From: Streptomyces atratus
Lineage (GTDB): Bacteria > Actinomycetota > Actinomycetes > Streptomycetales > Streptomycetaceae
Length of the DNA stretch: 64,000 nt
Direction: 5' to 3'
NCBI RefSeq assembly: GCF_014648655.1
Contig: NZ_BMRN01000014.1
Coordinates: 117,644 to 181,643 of the forward strand
Of the stretch, positions 52,536 to 61,522 are shown one piece after another (within the stretch, counting starts at the first letter, position 1; each line of letters starts with the position of its first letter). Made by a program: the position numbers and the translations under genes. The notes below the pieces were generated by a model that searched no databases, was not told where the DNA came from, and saw nothing but the letters and a program-made list of their open reading frames with translations.

Positions 52536-54401
52536 TCAGCCCGGGTAGACCAGCGACGAGCCTTCCTTGACCACCGTCTGCCAGTTGTCACCTGGCGACA
52601 GCTTCACTATCCCGTCGCTCGACGTGGCCGCCATCAGCGGCAATTGCTCGTCGTCCGCCGCCGCGACCGACGACACCTGGTTCACACCGGGCAGGACACC
52701 GGATGCGGCCGTCGAGCCGTCCGCCTGCACATAGCGCACCTGCTGCACGCCGCCCTGCTCCTTGCCGACCACCACGAGACGGCTCCGGCCCGACCACGAC
52801 ATGGCAGTGACATCGGTCAGCTGCGGTGCGGCCTGTCGCAGCTCCACCACCGAGACCTTCTGCTCCGCCTCCGGACCGCGCCGCTCGATCCGGCCGATCT
52901 TCAGCGTGTTGTGGTCGTCCTGGGTCACCAGGAGGGCGATCCGCACGCCGTCCGCGGACATCCGCAGCGCCTCGATCCGCCCGCCGTCCAGGCTCGGCAC
53001 GGTGACCTCCTGCGGCTTGCCGGCACCACCGGTCAGCCGCAGCAGTCTGGGGTTGCCGGGATCCCGGTCGGCCACCCAGAGGTCGCCCCGACCGTCCCAG
53101 CTCGGCACCGACAGACGGTTGTTCGGGTTCTGGGCCTTGCTGATCACCGCGGCCGCAGGAAGCTCGCCGTCCGAGACAATGGACGACACGTAGAGGGCCG
53201 CCTTGTCGCGCGAGACCGCCGCCGCCCGCTGCTCGTCCCTGGCCACACCGACCGCTCCCATCCGCACCGGTCCGTCGCCGAGCGGACCGGACACCATCTC
53301 CGGGGTGCCACTGCCCTTGGTGCTGCCAGGAATTCGCTCCACACGCCCCTTGGCATCGACGAAGTACTGGCTGTCCGGCCCACTCGACGAACCGTCAGGT
53401 GCGAACTCCTCCGCCTGATCCGTCCCGAGGACACACAGCGGGGAGCCGTCGGAGCGCTGCAGTTCGACCTGCTCGACCCGTGCGGACGTCAGGTCCCGCA
53501 AGGTATAGAGGACCTGTGAGGCCATCATGCGGCAGGAACGCTGTCCGACTCCGTCCGCCTTCTTGTTGAGCGGGACCTTCAGTACGTTGCGGTCGTCGGG
53601 CGCCAGCGAGGTGACTCCCTTCTTCAGCGCAGTACCTGCCGGAAAACGGGAGTCGACCACCGGCCGCAGCCAACTGGTCGGCCCTGCCAGGAGGCTGCGG
53701 ACCGCCTGTGTCACGGTGTCCATCCCCGTGACAGGGTCCGTCCGGCTGCGGAGATAGACGGGGTCGGCGACCAGGGTCGACTGTTCCGATGTCCGCCCCG
53801 CGGCGAAGTAGTACTTGTCCACAGAGCGGTAGAGACGCTTGAAGTCCGACTGCCCGAGCAGAAGGCCGTCCGGCACCAGGTCGATGCGCCACTCCTTGCC
53901 CTCCGGCCCGTTCTCCTTCACCAGATGCAGCGACTGGTTGTAGTCCGTGGGCGCGAGTGGCTGATAGGCGCTCTGAGCATCGACCGTTGCCACCTTCTCA
54001 CCGGTCAGGGTGTAGGTGATCTCCGTGATGCCGGGGTCGCTGTCGCGGAACGGGCGGTCGCTCCGGTTCGGCGCCTTGGTGAGCACCGTCGTGAACGCAC
54101 TCGGCTTCCAGGTACTGGCTGCCTCCCTCGTCAGGTACTTGCGGGTCGTCCTGAAGTCCGAGTCATCACTCGTCATGGACTCCAGGAAGCCGTCGACGAC
54201 CTCGTTGGGGGTGGCGTTGTCACGCGGCGCCACGGCATACACCTGCACCTGGGAGTCACCGGGCTGCGAGGCGTCGACAGCCTTGACATCCCCGGTGACG
54301 GGCATCGAGCCGCACGCGGACAGCAGCACGACACCGCATCCGAGCAGCGCGAACAGCCCCAGTACACGTCCATGGCCGTCCCTACGACGGTCAGTGCCCA
54401 C
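52536..54401 (-). CDS. lpqB: Lipoprotein LpqB (MtrAB accessory)
   Basis: A 621-residue lipoprotein with a lipobox (VLLSACGS, Cys near residue 31), a GerMN-type domain and a C-terminal beta-propeller-like LpqB domain (SWSGRSRLVVVGKE, VPSWDGRGDLWVADRD). In mycobacteria LpqB interacts with the sensor MtrB and tunes MtrA phosphorylation; its presence directly after mtrB supports the same role. GTG 54401 lies 10 bases inside the end of mtrB and has GGGGGA upstream, so translation is probably coupled. The open frame to 54590 is inside mtrB and not used. Confidence 0.93.
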   Translation of the reverse strand: MGTDRRRDGHGRVLGLFALLGCGVVLLSACGSMPVTGDVKAVDASQPGDSQVQVYAVAPRDNATPNEVVDGFLESMTSDDSDFRTTRKYLTREAASTWKPSAFTTVLTKAPNRSDRPFRDSDPGITEITYTLTGEKVATVDAQSAYQPLAPTDYNQSLHLVKENGPEGKEWRIDLVPDGLLLGQSDFKRLYRSVDKYYFAAGRTSEQSTLVADPVYLRSRTDPVTGMDTVTQAVRSLLAGPTSWLRPVVDSRFPAGTALKKGVTSLAPDDRNVLKVPLNKKADGVGQRSCRMMASQVLYTLRDLTSARVEQVELQRSDGSPLCVLGTDQAEEFAPDGSSSGPDSQYFVDAKGRVERIPGSTKGSGTPEMVSGPLGDGPVRMGAVGVARDEQRAAAVSRDKAALYVSSIVSDGELPAAAVISKAQNPNNRLSVPSWDGRGDLWVADRDPGNPRLLRLTGGAGKPQEVTVPSLDGGRIEALRMSADGVRIALLVTQDDHNTLKIGRIERRGPEAEQKVSVVELRQAAPQLTDVTAMSWSGRSRLVVVGKEQGGVQQVRYVQADGSTAASGVLPGVNQVSSVAAADDEQLPLMAATSSDGIVKLSPGDNWQTVVKEGSSLVYPG

Positions 54402-56415
54402 GATTCGCGTCCCCCCGCTCCGGGTCCTGCACTGCAGAGTCGAAATCGCCACCCGACCGGTCCTCGGCGCCGCGCGCGACCACCCGTGCACCGCTCCCCG
54501 GCAGGGCCGCCGGATGCACCGAGACCGGCGTCGTCCGAGGTGCCACGGGGGTGGGCGAGGGTACGGGCAGCGAGGACCGATCATTGCCACCGGGCTGGGC
54601 CGGCACTGCTGTCAGCCGGTGTTCGCTCCCGGTCATGGAAGCGACCGTGGCTCGCTCCCGGCTCTCCCGGTTGCGCCGGGAGTCCTCGGGTTCCAGCGGT
54701 ATCGGCGATCCGCGCAACGGTTCGTCCGCCGTGCGCGGCAGAGTCAGCCGGAACTGCGAACCGCCGCCCGGCTCGCCCCATGCCTGTAGCCAGCCGCCGT
54801 GCAGCCGGGCGTCCTCCACGGCGATGGACAGTCCGAGTCCGGTGCCGCCGGTCGTCCGTGCGCGAGCCGGATCGGCCCGCCAGAAACGGTTGAACACCCG
54901 CGTCGCCTCGCCGGGCTTGAGCCCCACGCCGTAGTCCCGGACGGCCACGGCGACCGCACCTCCGGCCACCGCCATCCGCACCACGACGTCCCTGCCCTCA
55001 CCGTGCTCGACGGCGTTGACCACAAGGTTGCGCAGGACACGTTCGACCCGCCGCGCATCGGCCTCCGCGATCACCGGCTGCTCATCGCCGACCACCCGGA
55101 TACGGGTGCCCTTGCGCTCGGCCAGCGGCTCGGCCCCGCCGATCACCCGTCGTACGACCTGTCGCAGATCTATCGGCTCGGCCTCCAGCGCGGCGGCGCC
55201 CGCGTCGAACCGGCTGATCTCCAGCAGATCGGAGAGCAGCGACTCGAACCGGTCGAGCTGATCCCCGAGCAGCTCTGCGGAACGCGCCGTCACGGGATCG
55301 AAGTCGCTGCGGGCCTCATGGATGACATCGGCGGCCATACGTACGGTTGTCAGCGGTGTCCGCAGTTCGTGGGAGACATCGGAGACGAAGCGCCGCTGCA
55401 TCCGCGACAGCTCCTCCAACTGCTGGATCTTCAGCTGCAGGTTCTGCGCCATCTTGTTGAAGGCCTCACCGAGCCGGGCGATGTCGTCCTCGCCGGTGAC
55501 CTTCATCCGCTCCTGGAGCCTGCCGGCGGAGAGCCGCTCGGCGATGCCCGCCGCCATCCGTACGGGCGTGACGACCTGCCGCACCACAAACCAGGCGATG
55601 GCCCCGAGCAGCACGACCACGAACAGTCCCGCAGTCGCCAACGTGCCCTTGACCAGCGTCAATGACTTCTCCTCCTGCGTCAGCGGGAAGAGGTAGTAGA
55701 GCTGGTACGGATTGTGGTCGATGTCGTAGAGCCGCTTGCCCACCACGAGTCCGGGCTGCGGCTCCTGTCCGTTCGCGTACTGGATCAGGGAGTACGTCTG
55801 GAACGCTCCCGGACCCTTGTTCACTGAGTCCCGCAGGCTCTGCGGAATACTCGCCGCCTCCACACTGCCCGAGCCTCGCGGCGCACGGGTGCCCTCGTCG
55901 GCGCTGAGTGCCACCACGTTGAAGGCGTTCTTGCCGCCACTGGCGAGCTGATCAACAAGCTCGGTCCGCCAGGAATTGTTGGCCGAGGTACCGTCCGCAG
56001 CGTCGCCGCCCTGCCCACCGGGGGCGAGCGGGGCGTTCGCCTTCTCCTGGGCCGCCGCGAAACCGCCGGCAGCCTGCGTCTGGGCAGCCTTTCCCTTCGC
56101 CTCGAGCAAGCCGTTACGCACCTGGCCGATCACGACCAGCCCGAGAAGCAGCACCACACCGAGCGACATGAGCAGCGTGCCCGCGACGACCCGCAACTGG
56201 AGGTTGCGTCGCCAAAGCCGCACGGCGGGCAGCAGCGGACGCCGCACCCAGCGCATCAGCAGTCGTGGCACAGGGCCGCCGGGCGCCCGGTCGTGGAACA
56301 ACCGGCCACCCTGCAGAAGACGTCGGAGCTGGGACGCCTTGCGTCCTGGAGCAGCAGCCCGCTCCGCACGGGCTCCCGGCTCCCCGGGCTGCGGAGCAGC
56401 GCTGCTCAGGGGCAT
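54391..56415 (-). CDS. mtrB: Sensor histidine kinase MtrB
   Basis: A 674-residue membrane kinase, cognate to MtrA. It has two membrane helices (about residues 75-100 and 258-282) around an extracytoplasmic sensor domain of about 155 residues, then a HAMP domain (RLSAGRLQERMKVTGEDD), the phosphoacceptor box (RRFVSDVSHELRTPLTTV near 340) and an ATPase domain (FNRFWRADPAR, TGGTGLGLSIA). A Pro/Ser-rich tail of about 85 residues follows. ATG 56415 comes one base after the mtrA stop codon; an upstream GTG at 56445 would overlap mtrA. It controls development, osmotic response and cell wall genes in streptomycetes through MtrA. Confidence 0.94.
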   Translation of the reverse strand: MPLSSAAPQPGEPGARAERAAAPGRKASQLRRLLQGGRLFHDRAPGGPVPRLLMRWVRRPLLPAVRLWRRNLQLRVVAGTLLMSLGVVLLLGLVVIGQVRNGLLEAKGKAAQTQAAGGFAAAQEKANAPLAPGGQGGDAADGTSANNSWRTELVDQLASGGKNAFNVVALSADEGTRAPRGSGSVEAASIPQSLRDSVNKGPGAFQTYSLIQYANGQEPQPGLVVGKRLYDIDHNPYQLYYLFPLTQEEKSLTLVKGTLATAGLFVVVLLGAIAWFVVRQVVTPVRMAAGIAERLSAGRLQERMKVTGEDDIARLGEAFNKMAQNLQLKIQQLEELSRMQRRFVSDVSHELRTPLTTVRMAADVIHEARSDFDPVTARSAELLGDQLDRFESLLSDLLEISRFDAGAAALEAEPIDLRQVVRRVIGGAEPLAERKGTRIRVVGDEQPVIAEADARRVERVLRNLVVNAVEHGEGRDVVVRMAVAGGAVAVAVRDYGVGLKPGEATRVFNRFWRADPARARTTGGTGLGLSIAVEDARLHGGWLQAWGEPGGGSQFRLTLPRTADEPLRGSPIPLEPEDSRRNRESRERATVASMTGSEHRLTAVPAQPGGNDRSSLPVPSPTPVAPRTTPVSVHPAALPGSGARVVARGAEDRSGGDFDSAVQDPERGDANRGH

Positions 56416-56416
56416 A

Positions 56417-57106
56417 TCAGCTCGGTCCGGCCTTGTAACCGACACCTCGGACGGTCACCACGATCTCGGGCCGCTCCGGGTCCTTCTCGACCTTGGAGCG
56501 CAGGCGCTGGACATGCACATTCACCAGCCGGGTGTCGGCGGCGTGGCGGTATCCCCAGACCTGCTCCAGCAGTACCTCACGGGTGAAGACCTGCCACGGC
56601 TTACGGGCGAGTGCGACCAGCAGGTCGAACTCCAGCGGGGTGAGGGCGATCGACTGTCCCGCCCGCTTCACCGAATGACCGGCCACATCGATGACCAGAT
56701 CCCCGATGGCCAGCTGCTCCGGCGCCGGTTCCTCGGACCTCCGCAGACGTGCCCTGATCCGGGCAACCAACTCCTTAGGTTTGAACGGCTTGACGATGTA
56801 GTCATCGGCCCCGGACTCCAGGCCCACCACCACGTCAACCGTGTCGCTCTTGGCAGTGAGCATGACGATCGGCACACCCGACTCGGCCCTGATCAGCCTG
56901 CAGACCTCGATGCCGTCCCTACCGGGCAGCATCAGATCCAGCAGGACCAGGTCCGGCTTGGCCTCACGAAATGCAGCAAGTGCCTTGTCGCCGTCCGCTA
57001 CGAACGACGGCTCGAACCCTTCACCACGCAGCACAATCCCGAGCATCTCGGCCAGTGCGGTGTCGTCGTCGACGACAAGGACGCGTCCCTTCATAATCGA
57101 CATCAT
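56417..57106 (-). CDS. mtrA: Response regulator MtrA (OmpR type)
   Basis: A 229-residue DNA-binding response regulator, highly conserved in actinobacteria. The receiver domain has DDD acids near residues 13-15, phosphoacceptor Asp57 (LVLLDLMLP) and Lys in VKPFKPKEL. The winged-helix domain (about 135-229) includes LTPLEFDLLVALARKP and VWGYRHAADTRLVNVHVQRL. Three Met codons compete for the start; ATG 57106 gives the usual MMSIMKGRVLVVDDD. It follows mtnA after four bases, so either it is in an operon with mtnA or its promoter is inside mtnA. A GGTAAC half-site resembling MtrA boxes overlaps the mtnA stop. Confidence 0.96.
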   Translation of the reverse strand: MMSIMKGRVLVVDDDTALAEMLGIVLRGEGFEPSFVADGDKALAAFREAKPDLVLLDLMLPGRDGIEVCRLIRAESGVPIVMLTAKSDTVDVVVGLESGADDYIVKPFKPKELVARIRARLRRSEEPAPEQLAIGDLVIDVAGHSVKRAGQSIALTPLEFDLLVALARKPWQVFTREVLLEQVWGYRHAADTRLVNVHVQRLRSKVEKDPERPEIVVTVRGVGYKAGPS

Positions 57107-57110
57107 CCCA

Positions 57111-58256
57111 TTAGCTAATCGTTACCTGCGATGATCTGGCACACAGCTCTGCCAGTCCGACCCCCGTGACCGGGGAAACTGCGCCCTCCTCCGTGACGAT
57201 CGCCGTGACCAGCTCCGGCGGTGTGACGTCGAACGCGGGGTTGTACACCGGGGTTCCCGCCGGTGCCACGAGCAATCCGCCGGTGTCCCCGCCTGCCGCC
57301 CCGATCCGCGGGAATGTGAGCTCCGTCACTTCATTCCCCGGCCGCTGCTCCACGGTGATCGATGCCCCGTCCGCGGTATCCAGATCCACGGTTGTGGTCG
57401 GCGCCACCACGATGAACGGTACGTGGTGGTATTTCGCAAGCACAGCCAGCGGATAGCTCCCCACCTTGTTCGCCACCGATCCGTCCGCGGCGATGCGGTC
57501 CGCCCCGATGAGCACAGCATCCACCTCCCCCGCAGCGAACAGAGAACCAGCGGCGCTGTCCGTGAGCAAGCTGTACGGCATGCCATTGCGTGCCGCCTCG
57601 TACGCGGTCAGCCGGGCACCCTGCAACAGCGGACGCGTCTCGTCCACCCACAGCCGTCGCAGCCGTCCCTCCCGAAGTGCCCCGAGCGCCACCGCGAAGG
57701 CAGTGCCCTCACCACCCGAGACGAGCGCCCCCGTATTGCAGTGGGTCAGCAGTCGATACCCGCCACCGGGCAGCAGTTCGTCCAGAAGTGCGAGCCCGTA
57801 CCGTGCCATACGCCCGCTGGCCTCGGCATCCTCCCGGTGCAGCGCCCTGGCCTCGGCCAGCGCAACCGCCGCAGCCCGCTCCGGATCCGCCTCCTTTTCC
57901 CTGGCCGCCCGGTATGCCCCGGCAGCCCGCCGCACCCCGTAACCGAGATTCACCGCGGTAGGCCGCGCCCGCTCCAGCAACTCCGCGGCCTCTGCCACGT
58001 CGTCTCCTCGCACCGCTGCCAGAGCCACGCCATAGGCCCCTGCGATACCCAGCAACGGCGCCCCGCGCACCGCCAGCGTCCGGATCGCCCGCACCAGCGC
58101 GGGCACATCGGCGCACACCAGCTCGGCCTCCTCGGCAGGCAGCCGAGTCTGGTCGAGGAGCACCAGCACGGGGCCTTCCGGAAGCTCGTCCCACCGAAGT
58201 ACGGGAAGCGCGGGAGCCTCGATGCCCACCGACGATTGCGCATCCTGATCAGCCAT
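57111..58256 (-). CDS. mtnA: Methylthioribose-1-phosphate isomerase
   Basis: A 381-residue enzyme of the methionine salvage pathway, converting 5-methylthioribose 1-phosphate to the ribulose form. It belongs to the eIF2B-alpha-like family and shows the catalytic Cys in LLTHCNTGAL and the Asp in the LLTDSAAGSLF region, plus GADRIAADGSVANKVGSY. No other salvage genes lie in the window. The ATG at 58256 begins MADQDAQSS; the frame upstream to 58580 overlaps the divergent gene and is rejected. It leads an apparent operon with mtrA, mtrB and lpqB. Confidence 0.94.
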   Translation of the reverse strand: MADQDAQSSVGIEAPALPVLRWDELPEGPVLVLLDQTRLPAEEAELVCADVPALVRAIRTLAVRGAPLLGIAGAYGVALAAVRGDDVAEAAELLERARPTAVNLGYGVRRAAGAYRAAREKEADPERAAAVALAEARALHREDAEASGRMARYGLALLDELLPGGGYRLLTHCNTGALVSGGEGTAFAVALGALREGRLRRLWVDETRPLLQGARLTAYEAARNGMPYSLLTDSAAGSLFAAGEVDAVLIGADRIAADGSVANKVGSYPLAVLAKYHHVPFIVVAPTTTVDLDTADGASITVEQRPGNEVTELTFPRIGAAGGDTGGLLVAPAGTPVYNPAFDVTPPELVTAIVTEEGAVSPVTGVGLAELCARSSQVTIS

Positions 58257-58396
58257 CCGCCCAGTCTGCCCGGTGCGCCACCCACAAATGAAGGTACGAA
58301 GGAGATACAGGGCCAGGCCCGTACCGGAGCAACGCGTGGCACGATGGCTGCCAACCTGCCGCGCCGATGAGCGGACAGGACCGTGAAGGAGCGAGA
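58257..58396. promoter_or_regulatory. Divergent promoter region mtnA / membrane operon
   Basis: The 140 bases between divergent starts must carry both promoters. The plus side ends in the ribosome binding site gaaggagcgaga. No clear -35/-10 pair was identified by eye. Confidence 0.4.
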
Positions 58397-59623
58397 ATGA
58401 ACGACACTCCGGGCTGGGCCTCGCCCGGATCTGCCCCCTCCGAGGGTCAGGGGGCGGGCGTCCCCCGGCCTTCCGAGCCCGTCGACGGCAGCGGCCCGGC
58501 AGGGAACTGGTCTCCCACGCAGCCGCCCACAGGGCAGTGGTCCCCACCGAGCACTCCGGGCACAGGTCCCGGCGCACCACCCCCCGCCCCCGGCTGGGGC
58601 GGCGGGCCTCAGGGCCCCGGTTGGGGTGGGCCGCACGGCTCCGGCTGGAGGCAGCCGCCCGTCGCGGCCAAGCCCGGTGTCATCCCGCTCCGGCCGCTCG
58701 GCGTCGGCGAGATCCTCGACGGCGCGGTCTCCACGATGCGCGCCCACTGGCGCACGGTCCTCGGAATCACGCTGACCGTGTCCGTGATCGCCCAGATCGC
58801 GATCACCCTCGTGCAACGCTATCTGCTGCCGGAACCCGCAGCGATCGACCCGAATGCCACCGGTTCTGAGGCACTCCGGCAAACCGCCGACTCGGCTCAG
58901 TCGGCACTGGTCAACAGTGTGCCGTCGCTGCTCATCACCATGACCGCCACACTGATCACGACATCCGTACTGACCGTGGTGATCAGCCGTTCGGTACTGG
59001 GCCGTCCGGTGACGCTCTCCGACGCATGGGCCGAGGCCCGGCCCCGGCTTGCTCAGCTGCTGGGTCTGACATTGCTGCTGGCCCTGATCAGCGCCGCCAT
59101 CATGACGGTGGGCCTGCTGCCGGGCATGTTGGTCGGCTCCGCCGCAGGCGCCGGGCTCGTCGTTATCGGACTTATGGCCGCGCTCGTCGTCGTCATCTGG
59201 CTGATGGTCCGCTTCTGTCTCGCCTCGCCGGCGCTCATGTTGGAGCGGCAATCGATCACAACTTCCATGCGCCGCTCCGCGAAGCTGGTCAGCGGCGCCT
59301 GGTGGCGGACCTTCGGCGTCCTGGCGCTCACCGGGCTGCTGACCCTCATCGTGAGCGTGATCATCGCCATCCCGTTCAGCGTCATCGCGATGGCCATGGA
59401 CGGCGGCAGTGTCGGCTCCTTCCTCGCGGACGGCACCACGGACTTCGGCTGGCCGTTCCTGATCGTCTCCGGCATCGGTCAGGTGATCACCGCAACGATC
59501 ACCTACCCGCTCTCCGCCGGCGTGATGGCCCTGCTCTACATCGATCAGCGCATCCGCCGCGAGGCACTCGACCTTGAGCTCGCCCGGGCAGCGGGCCTGC
59601 CCGGATACGACACCAGGAGCTGA
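58397..59623 (+). CDS. Membrane protein, GPDPase-type membrane domain
   Basis: A 408-residue integral membrane protein. A disordered Gly/Pro/Trp-rich N terminus of about 90 residues precedes the conserved core, which starts VIPLRPLGVGEILDGAVSTM and contains about six helices. The core resembles the membrane domain attached to some glycerophosphodiester phosphodiesterases, but no catalytic domain is present, so its role is unknown. ATG 58397 has an AAGGAG ribosome binding site. It is the first gene of a tightly packed five-gene string. Confidence 0.82.
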   Translation: MNDTPGWASPGSAPSEGQGAGVPRPSEPVDGSGPAGNWSPTQPPTGQWSPPSTPGTGPGAPPPAPGWGGGPQGPGWGGPHGSGWRQPPVAAKPGVIPLRPLGVGEILDGAVSTMRAHWRTVLGITLTVSVIAQIAITLVQRYLLPEPAAIDPNATGSEALRQTADSAQSALVNSVPSLLITMTATLITTSVLTVVISRSVLGRPVTLSDAWAEARPRLAQLLGLTLLLALISAAIMTVGLLPGMLVGSAAGAGLVVIGLMAALVVVIWLMVRFCLASPALMLERQSITTSMRRSAKLVSGAWWRTFGVLALTGLLTLIVSVIIAIPFSVIAMAMDGGSVGSFLADGTTDFGWPFLIVSGIGQVITATITYPLSAGVMALLYIDQRIRREALDLELARAAGLPGYDTRS

Positions 59624-59627
59624 TCTC

Positions 59628-60317
59628 GTGTCGGGGGCGGGAGGCACAACAGCAGCACGGCTACTCATCCACGCGAGCAGTGACATACCGGTGGACACTC
59701 CACGTGTCCCCGCCCGCGAGGCCGCGAAGCACGAGCTGTCCAAACCGATGTACCACGAGAACGATCCCAACCTTCTCCAGCGTGGTCTCGACCGCCTCTG
59801 GGCCTGGATCGGCGATCTCCTGAACACGGCCTCCGGCGCCGCACCGGGCGGCCCACTCGGTCTTGTCGTGCTCGTACTGGTCGTCATCGGCCTGGTCGCC
59901 GCACTCTGGTGGAGGCTGGGCACCCCGCACCGCACCGTGCGTTCCGCAGACGCCCTCTTCGACAACAGCCCCCGCAGCGCGGCCGAACACCGGACGGCCG
60001 CCGAGGCCCACGCGGCCGCCCACTGCTGGAACGAGGCGGTCCAGGAGCGCATGCGCGCCATCGTCCGTTCCCTGGAGGAGCGCGCTCTGCTCGACCCCCG
60101 CCCCGGGCGCACCGCCGACGAGGCCGCCGCCGAAGCGGGCCGTCCACTGCCCGCACACGCCACGCGACTCCACGCCGCCGCCAGGGAATTCGACGATGTC
60201 ACATACGGCGGCCGGACCGCGGACCAGCAGGCGTATCTGGACGTACGAGCTCTGGACCTCGATCTCGAAACCGCCAAGCCTCTCCTGACAGCCGCGGCCC
60301 AGGGAGCAGCCGAATGA
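59628..60317 (+). CDS. DUF4129 membrane protein
   Basis: A 229-residue protein with a single clear membrane helix (about residues 80-102) and a cytosolic DUF4129 domain (about 125-215; AHAAAHCWNEAVQERMRAIV, RTADEAAAEAG). DUF4129 often accompanies transglutaminase-like proteins and MoxR/DUF58 pairs. GTG 59628, eight bases after an AGGAG, lies just beyond the previous stop. Function is unknown; membership of a membrane MoxR system is inferred from neighbours. Confidence 0.82.
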   Translation: MSGAGGTTAARLLIHASSDIPVDTPRVPAREAAKHELSKPMYHENDPNLLQRGLDRLWAWIGDLLNTASGAAPGGPLGLVVLVLVVIGLVAALWWRLGTPHRTVRSADALFDNSPRSAAEHRTAAEAHAAAHCWNEAVQERMRAIVRSLEERALLDPRPGRTADEAAAEAGRPLPAHATRLHAAAREFDDVTYGGRTADQQAYLDVRALDLDLETAKPLLTAAAQGAAE

Positions 60318-61522
60318 CCGAGGCCACCGCCGCCCCCACCACCTCGGCATCCCTCGCCCCGCAGCAGATCTGGATCCGCACCCGCGGTCTGCTGCTCGCC
60401 GTTCTCGTGCTCGTCGCTGCCGGAGTCGCTCTGGCAACCATGCGTTCCGGAGACCAGCACGGCCGCCTCGACCCCCGTTCCGCCGACCGCTACGGCAGCC
60501 GGGCTGTCGCCGAACTCCTCAAGGAGCGTGGCGTCTCCGTTCACGTGGTCACCACGCTCGACGAGGCCACGGCGCAGGCCGGCCCCGAAACCACGCTGCT
60601 CGTCGCCTCCCCCGATCTGCTGACACCGCACCAGCAGAGCGAACTCCGTGCCACGACCGACCACTCGGCCGGCCGCACCGTCCTTCTCGCAGCGGGCCCT
60701 CCGTCCGTGGGCACGCTGGTCCCCGGTGTCCGCGCGGAGTCCGCCGGACCGGTAGCCACCCGCGCCCCTCAATGCTCCCTGCCCGCCGCCCGCAGCGCCG
60801 GCGACGTCGAAACGGGAGGCTTCCACTACGCCTCGGACGGCCTCGGCAACACCATCGCCTGCTTCCCGAGCAACGGCCTCCACACCCTGCTCCTGGTCGA
60901 ACAAGGCGCGGGGGACACCGTTCTCCTCGGTTCTCCCGACCTTCTCTACAACGCCCGACTCGGAGACCAGGGCAATGCCTCCCTGGCCCTGCAACTCCTC
61001 GGTTCCCGCCCACATCTGGTCTGGTACCTCCCCTCGCTCACTGATACCTCTGCTGCCGCCGAGAACGGCGGGGACGGCGCCCACGACGACCGCAGCTTCG
61101 TCGACCTGATCCCCCGGGGCTGGCTGTGGGGCACCCTGCAACTCGCACTGGCCGCCGTGCTCGCCGCCATCTGGCGCGCCCGCCGTCTGGGCCCGCTGAT
61201 GGCCGAGCGGCTGCCTGTGGCCATCCGCGCCTCCGAATCCACCGAGGGCCTAGCCCGCCTCTACCGCAGGGCGAACGCCCGCGACCGGGCCGCCGACTCA
61301 CTGCGCGCCGCCACCCGCACCCGTATCGCCCCACTCATCGGCGTCTCCCCACGCGATGCACACTCCCCCGCAACGCTCATCCCTGCCGTTTCCGCCCGTC
61401 TCAGCACCACCGGCAACGACCTCCAAGCCGTGCTCTTCGGACCCGTCCCGTCCGACGACACCGCTCTTGTGCATCTGGCAGACCAACTCGACACCCTCGA
61501 AAGAGAGGTACGCACGTCATGA
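60314..61522 (+). CDS. DUF4350 domain membrane protein
   Basis: A 402-residue protein with membrane helices near residues 22-42 and 260-280 and, between them, an extracytoplasmic DUF4350 domain. It starts DQHGRLDPRSADRYGSRAVAE and resembles a GATase-like or ABC-associated fold (VLLGSPDLLYNARLGDQGNA). Two or three Cys in the outer part may form disulfides. Its ATGA overlaps the stop of the DUF4129 gene and its own stop overlaps the moxR start, so the three are translationally coupled. Confidence 0.85.
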   Translation: MTEATAAPTTSASLAPQQIWIRTRGLLLAVLVLVAAGVALATMRSGDQHGRLDPRSADRYGSRAVAELLKERGVSVHVVTTLDEATAQAGPETTLLVASPDLLTPHQQSELRATTDHSAGRTVLLAAGPPSVGTLVPGVRAESAGPVATRAPQCSLPAARSAGDVETGGFHYASDGLGNTIACFPSNGLHTLLLVEQGAGDTVLLGSPDLLYNARLGDQGNASLALQLLGSRPHLVWYLPSLTDTSAAAENGGDGAHDDRSFVDLIPRGWLWGTLQLALAAVLAAIWRARRLGPLMAERLPVAIRASESTEGLARLYRRANARDRAADSLRAATRTRIAPLIGVSPRDAHSPATLIPAVSARLSTTGNDLQAVLFGPVPSDDTALVHLADQLDTLEREVRTS

